Origin: Tenacibaculum adriaticum
Lineage (GTDB): Bacteria > Bacteroidota > Bacteroidia > Flavobacteriales > Flavobacteriaceae
Direction of reading: 5' to 3'
Assembly: GCF_008124875.1 (NCBI RefSeq)
Contig: NZ_VNIA01000003.1
Location: forward strand, 248,001 to 312,000
DNA: 64,000 bases
The notes beneath the pieces were generated by a model. The model worked only from the letters and a program-made list of their open reading frames with translations. It ran no database searches and had not been told where the DNA came from. Below are positions 63,301 to 64,000 of this stretch, piece after piece. Every line of letters starts with the position of its first letter. The stretch's first letter is position 1. The position numbers and the translations under genes were made by a program.

Positions 63301-64000
63301 TTGTAGATCGAAACTGTTGAAACCGTCGTTATCAACATCGCAAAATAAAAGATCATTAACAGTGTTCGCTATAGGAACTGGAAAATATGTGATAACGACT
63401 TCGTCGCTACCAGTATTGTTATTTACATCAGTAATAATTACTTTGTATATACCAGATAAATCATCATTAATTTCTAAAGTTGCATTTGTTTCACCAATAA
63501 TTGTGTTAAAGCCAGAACCTGTATCTATTTGCCATTCGAAAGAAATGGCTGTTCCAGTTGTTGGTGTTGCATCTAAAGTTACAATAGTACCATTACAAAC
63601 GTCTTGGTCTAATCCTAATTCTCCGGCAACAATAGAACAATCAGTAGAACCGCTAAATGGACCGCTTGGATCAGTGTTTTCCATTTTTATAAAACCTGTT
63701 GAGTTAGCATAATTTGTAATCAATAAAAGATAGTATTCTCCAGATTGTGCGCCATTTATTGAAAAATTTTCAATAGAATCAGTAGAATAACTACAGGCAA
63801 TAGTATTAACAGCTGTTAAATTTCCACATACACCTGTGTTTATTTCGGTTTCTGTGAATGGTCCATAACATATAAAATCAACATCTAAGCCTGTTCCTGT
63901 AAAATCTGCACTAGAATTTTGTTCAATCCTTAGATCCAAATTACCAGATTGATCAATTTTAATATAATACCAAGCTGGATTTGGCTGTGTATCAAGGCAG
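60316..64000 (-). CDS. Giant T9SS type B secreted repeat protein (N-terminus beyond window)
   Basis: The frame continues past the apparent start at 63939 to the window edge; residues just upstream read TQPNPAWYYIKIDQSGN, so at least 1227 codons are visible and the N-terminus is missing. Order: a PPC-like beta domain, an Ig/PKD-like domain (DQDVCNGTIVTLDATPTTGT), seven ~110-residue repeats each opening with a CDxDxDG-like acidic loop (FCDVDNDG, QCDTDAD, ACDNDDDSDD), another Ig-like domain, then the gliding-motility/type B C-terminal sorting signal (FFTPNNDGYNDTWTIKG, IFNRFGKVVAE, SSDYWFNIQITDRNG). It is secreted to the surface or outside; the Asp-rich loops probably bind calcium. Confidence 0.95.
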   Translation of the reverse strand, partial: CLDTQPNPAWYYIKIDQSGNLDLRIEQNSSADFTGTGLDVDFICYGPFTETEINTGVCGNLTAVNTIACSYSTDSIENFSINGAQSGEYYLLLITNYANSTGFIKMENTDPSGPFSGSTDCSIVAGELGLDQDVCNGTIVTLDATPTTGTAISFEWQIDTGSGFNTIIGETNATLEINDDLSGIYKVIITDVNNNTGSDEVVITYFPVPIANTVNDLLFCDVDNDGFNSFDLQADVTPQVLGTQDPTQFEVVYFLTQADADNNTTANALSNPYTNPTAFSSQDIFVRIHNIDAPNACFDTTQFKLSITGFPEPSQPLDYPECDDTVSGGDTDGFFNNFILSSKDNEILGNLSPTQYSVSYHTTLAGAQTDALTDVIDKNNPYRNAIANQQTIYIRVENVDNVDCNAVSENGTNFEPFNLIVNPLPIISNNPAQLTQCDTDADLNTNINLTQAEINISANNANETFQYYPTLADATADTNEITNTISHPAADGDSVWVRTISSKGCYRISQLDIIISFAGDVAYDRLFETCDDFLDADGNDTANNNDTDGIANFDVSDAEDEVKALFPIAVRPNLDVLFFETLADRDAVTNQITDLVNYRNTNVPATTQQPIYIKIINTINNDCSGIGQLYILTQTVPEANTVTDITLCDDFDSGSFTDGENLNIDLTTQNPTILGTQNPADYSVTFYTSAAGANAGTNPITNDTNFRNTAQSGFTTGDVSTQTIYVRVENNTTSCFNDHLSFNVVINPLPIINNTIEPLEVCDTGAVDNDTRNGLEQQIDLSVKDAEILDSRDPAQFEVSYHRTQQDALDGVNAVNKTSYDNNPATTTIINNLGEETLWISLLNTTTGCRYGLNSLLIRIHPEPNILVTDISNLSACDNDDDSDDTNGIIQTIDLTIQEPDILTNYPAAQHDDFTITYHTTQNGAINNTDIISDTEKMAYTNINNPQRIFVRVENKDTGCINDDTYFDIIINPLPGFQVTSPQILCLNLDPITLEVENPDGVYTYQWTKDTNPTVVSNTSELIVSQGGNYHVTATNTTTLCTRTRTIIVEESIIATIIEEDISIVDDSENNTITINNQDNNLGIGNYEFALLNEEGFIVRNYQDEPNFEGLEGGVYTILVRDKNDCGVAQIDISIIEFPKFFTPNNDGYNDTWTIKGANSTFYPQSKIHIFNRFGKVVAEIPLDGEGWNGLYKSKALPSSDYWFNIQITDRNGITRNRKGHFSLLRK

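Overview
The window is a 64 kb AT-rich, gene-dense piece of chromosome from a member of the Bacteroidota, almost certainly a marine-type Flavobacteriaceae (a Tenacibaculum/Polaribacter-like organism is my guess). The evidence is a gliding/type IX secretion (T9SS) type B cargo protein, a carboxypeptidase-regulatory-domain TonB receptor, menaquinone genes, flavobacterial LptD, TANNTTTG-type promoters, and the near absence of strong Shine-Dalgarno sites. I see no rRNA, tRNA, CRISPR array or intact mobile element.

Layout. 1-2.0 kb: 5' part of a large repeat-rich OmpA-family protein on the minus strand, running off the window. 2.1-4.2 kb: ppx/GppA-like, SixA-like and pdxH. 4.3-7.6 kb: TonB receptor, DUF2141-type protein and TPR protein, in one direction. 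7.7-13.5 kb: complete tripartite RND efflux operon (adaptor, pump, outer-membrane factor). 13.7-15.9 kb: small exported protein, spermidine-synthase-like methyltransferase, and a badly decayed S41 peptidase pseudogene. 16.0-20.5 kb: peroxide-defence block (katG, ankyrin protein, yaaA) interrupted by a tyrosine-recombinase fragment. 20.5-27.0 kb: L-serine dehydratase, DUF2853-type protein, TPR and LRR proteins, and a sodium:solute symporter. 27.1-29.6 kb: pfkA, gap and mgsA. 29.6-37.9 kb: ridA and lptD, divergent from an amidase, an MCE/MlaD protein, two iron-sulfur proteins of the heterodisulfide-reductase type, and a SPOR-like protein. 37.9-43.2 kb: menA, menC and menE with a metallo-hydrolase, an SRPBCC protein and a CPBP protease between them. 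43.2-46.3 kb: zinc-ribbon membrane protein, yebC and an acyl-CoA carboxylase beta subunit. 46.3-51.3 kb: glyoxylate shunt (aceB, aceA) with a divergent RamB/ScfR-like regulator and a palindromic operator candidate. 51.5-60.3 kb: a seven-gene, mostly uncharacterised cluster built around an AAA+ ATPase. 60.3-64 kb: 3' part of a giant T9SS type B secreted protein.

How the parts fit. Much of the window is ordinary flavobacterial housekeeping: envelope biogenesis, glycolysis with a methylglyoxal branch, menaquinone synthesis, and acetate or fatty-acid use through the glyoxylate shunt. The best candidate for an undescribed system is the 51.5-60.3 kb cluster. It encodes a long coiled-coil protein, two soluble proteins I cannot assign, an AAA+ ATPase with an unusual Walker B region, and three membrane proteins. 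A folded intergenic element of a type I remember as recurrent in Flavobacteriia lies after the first gene. The most testable regulatory finding is the AGCGAACGTTCGCT palindrome next to the aceB promoter, with a matching half-site inside the regulator's own promoter.
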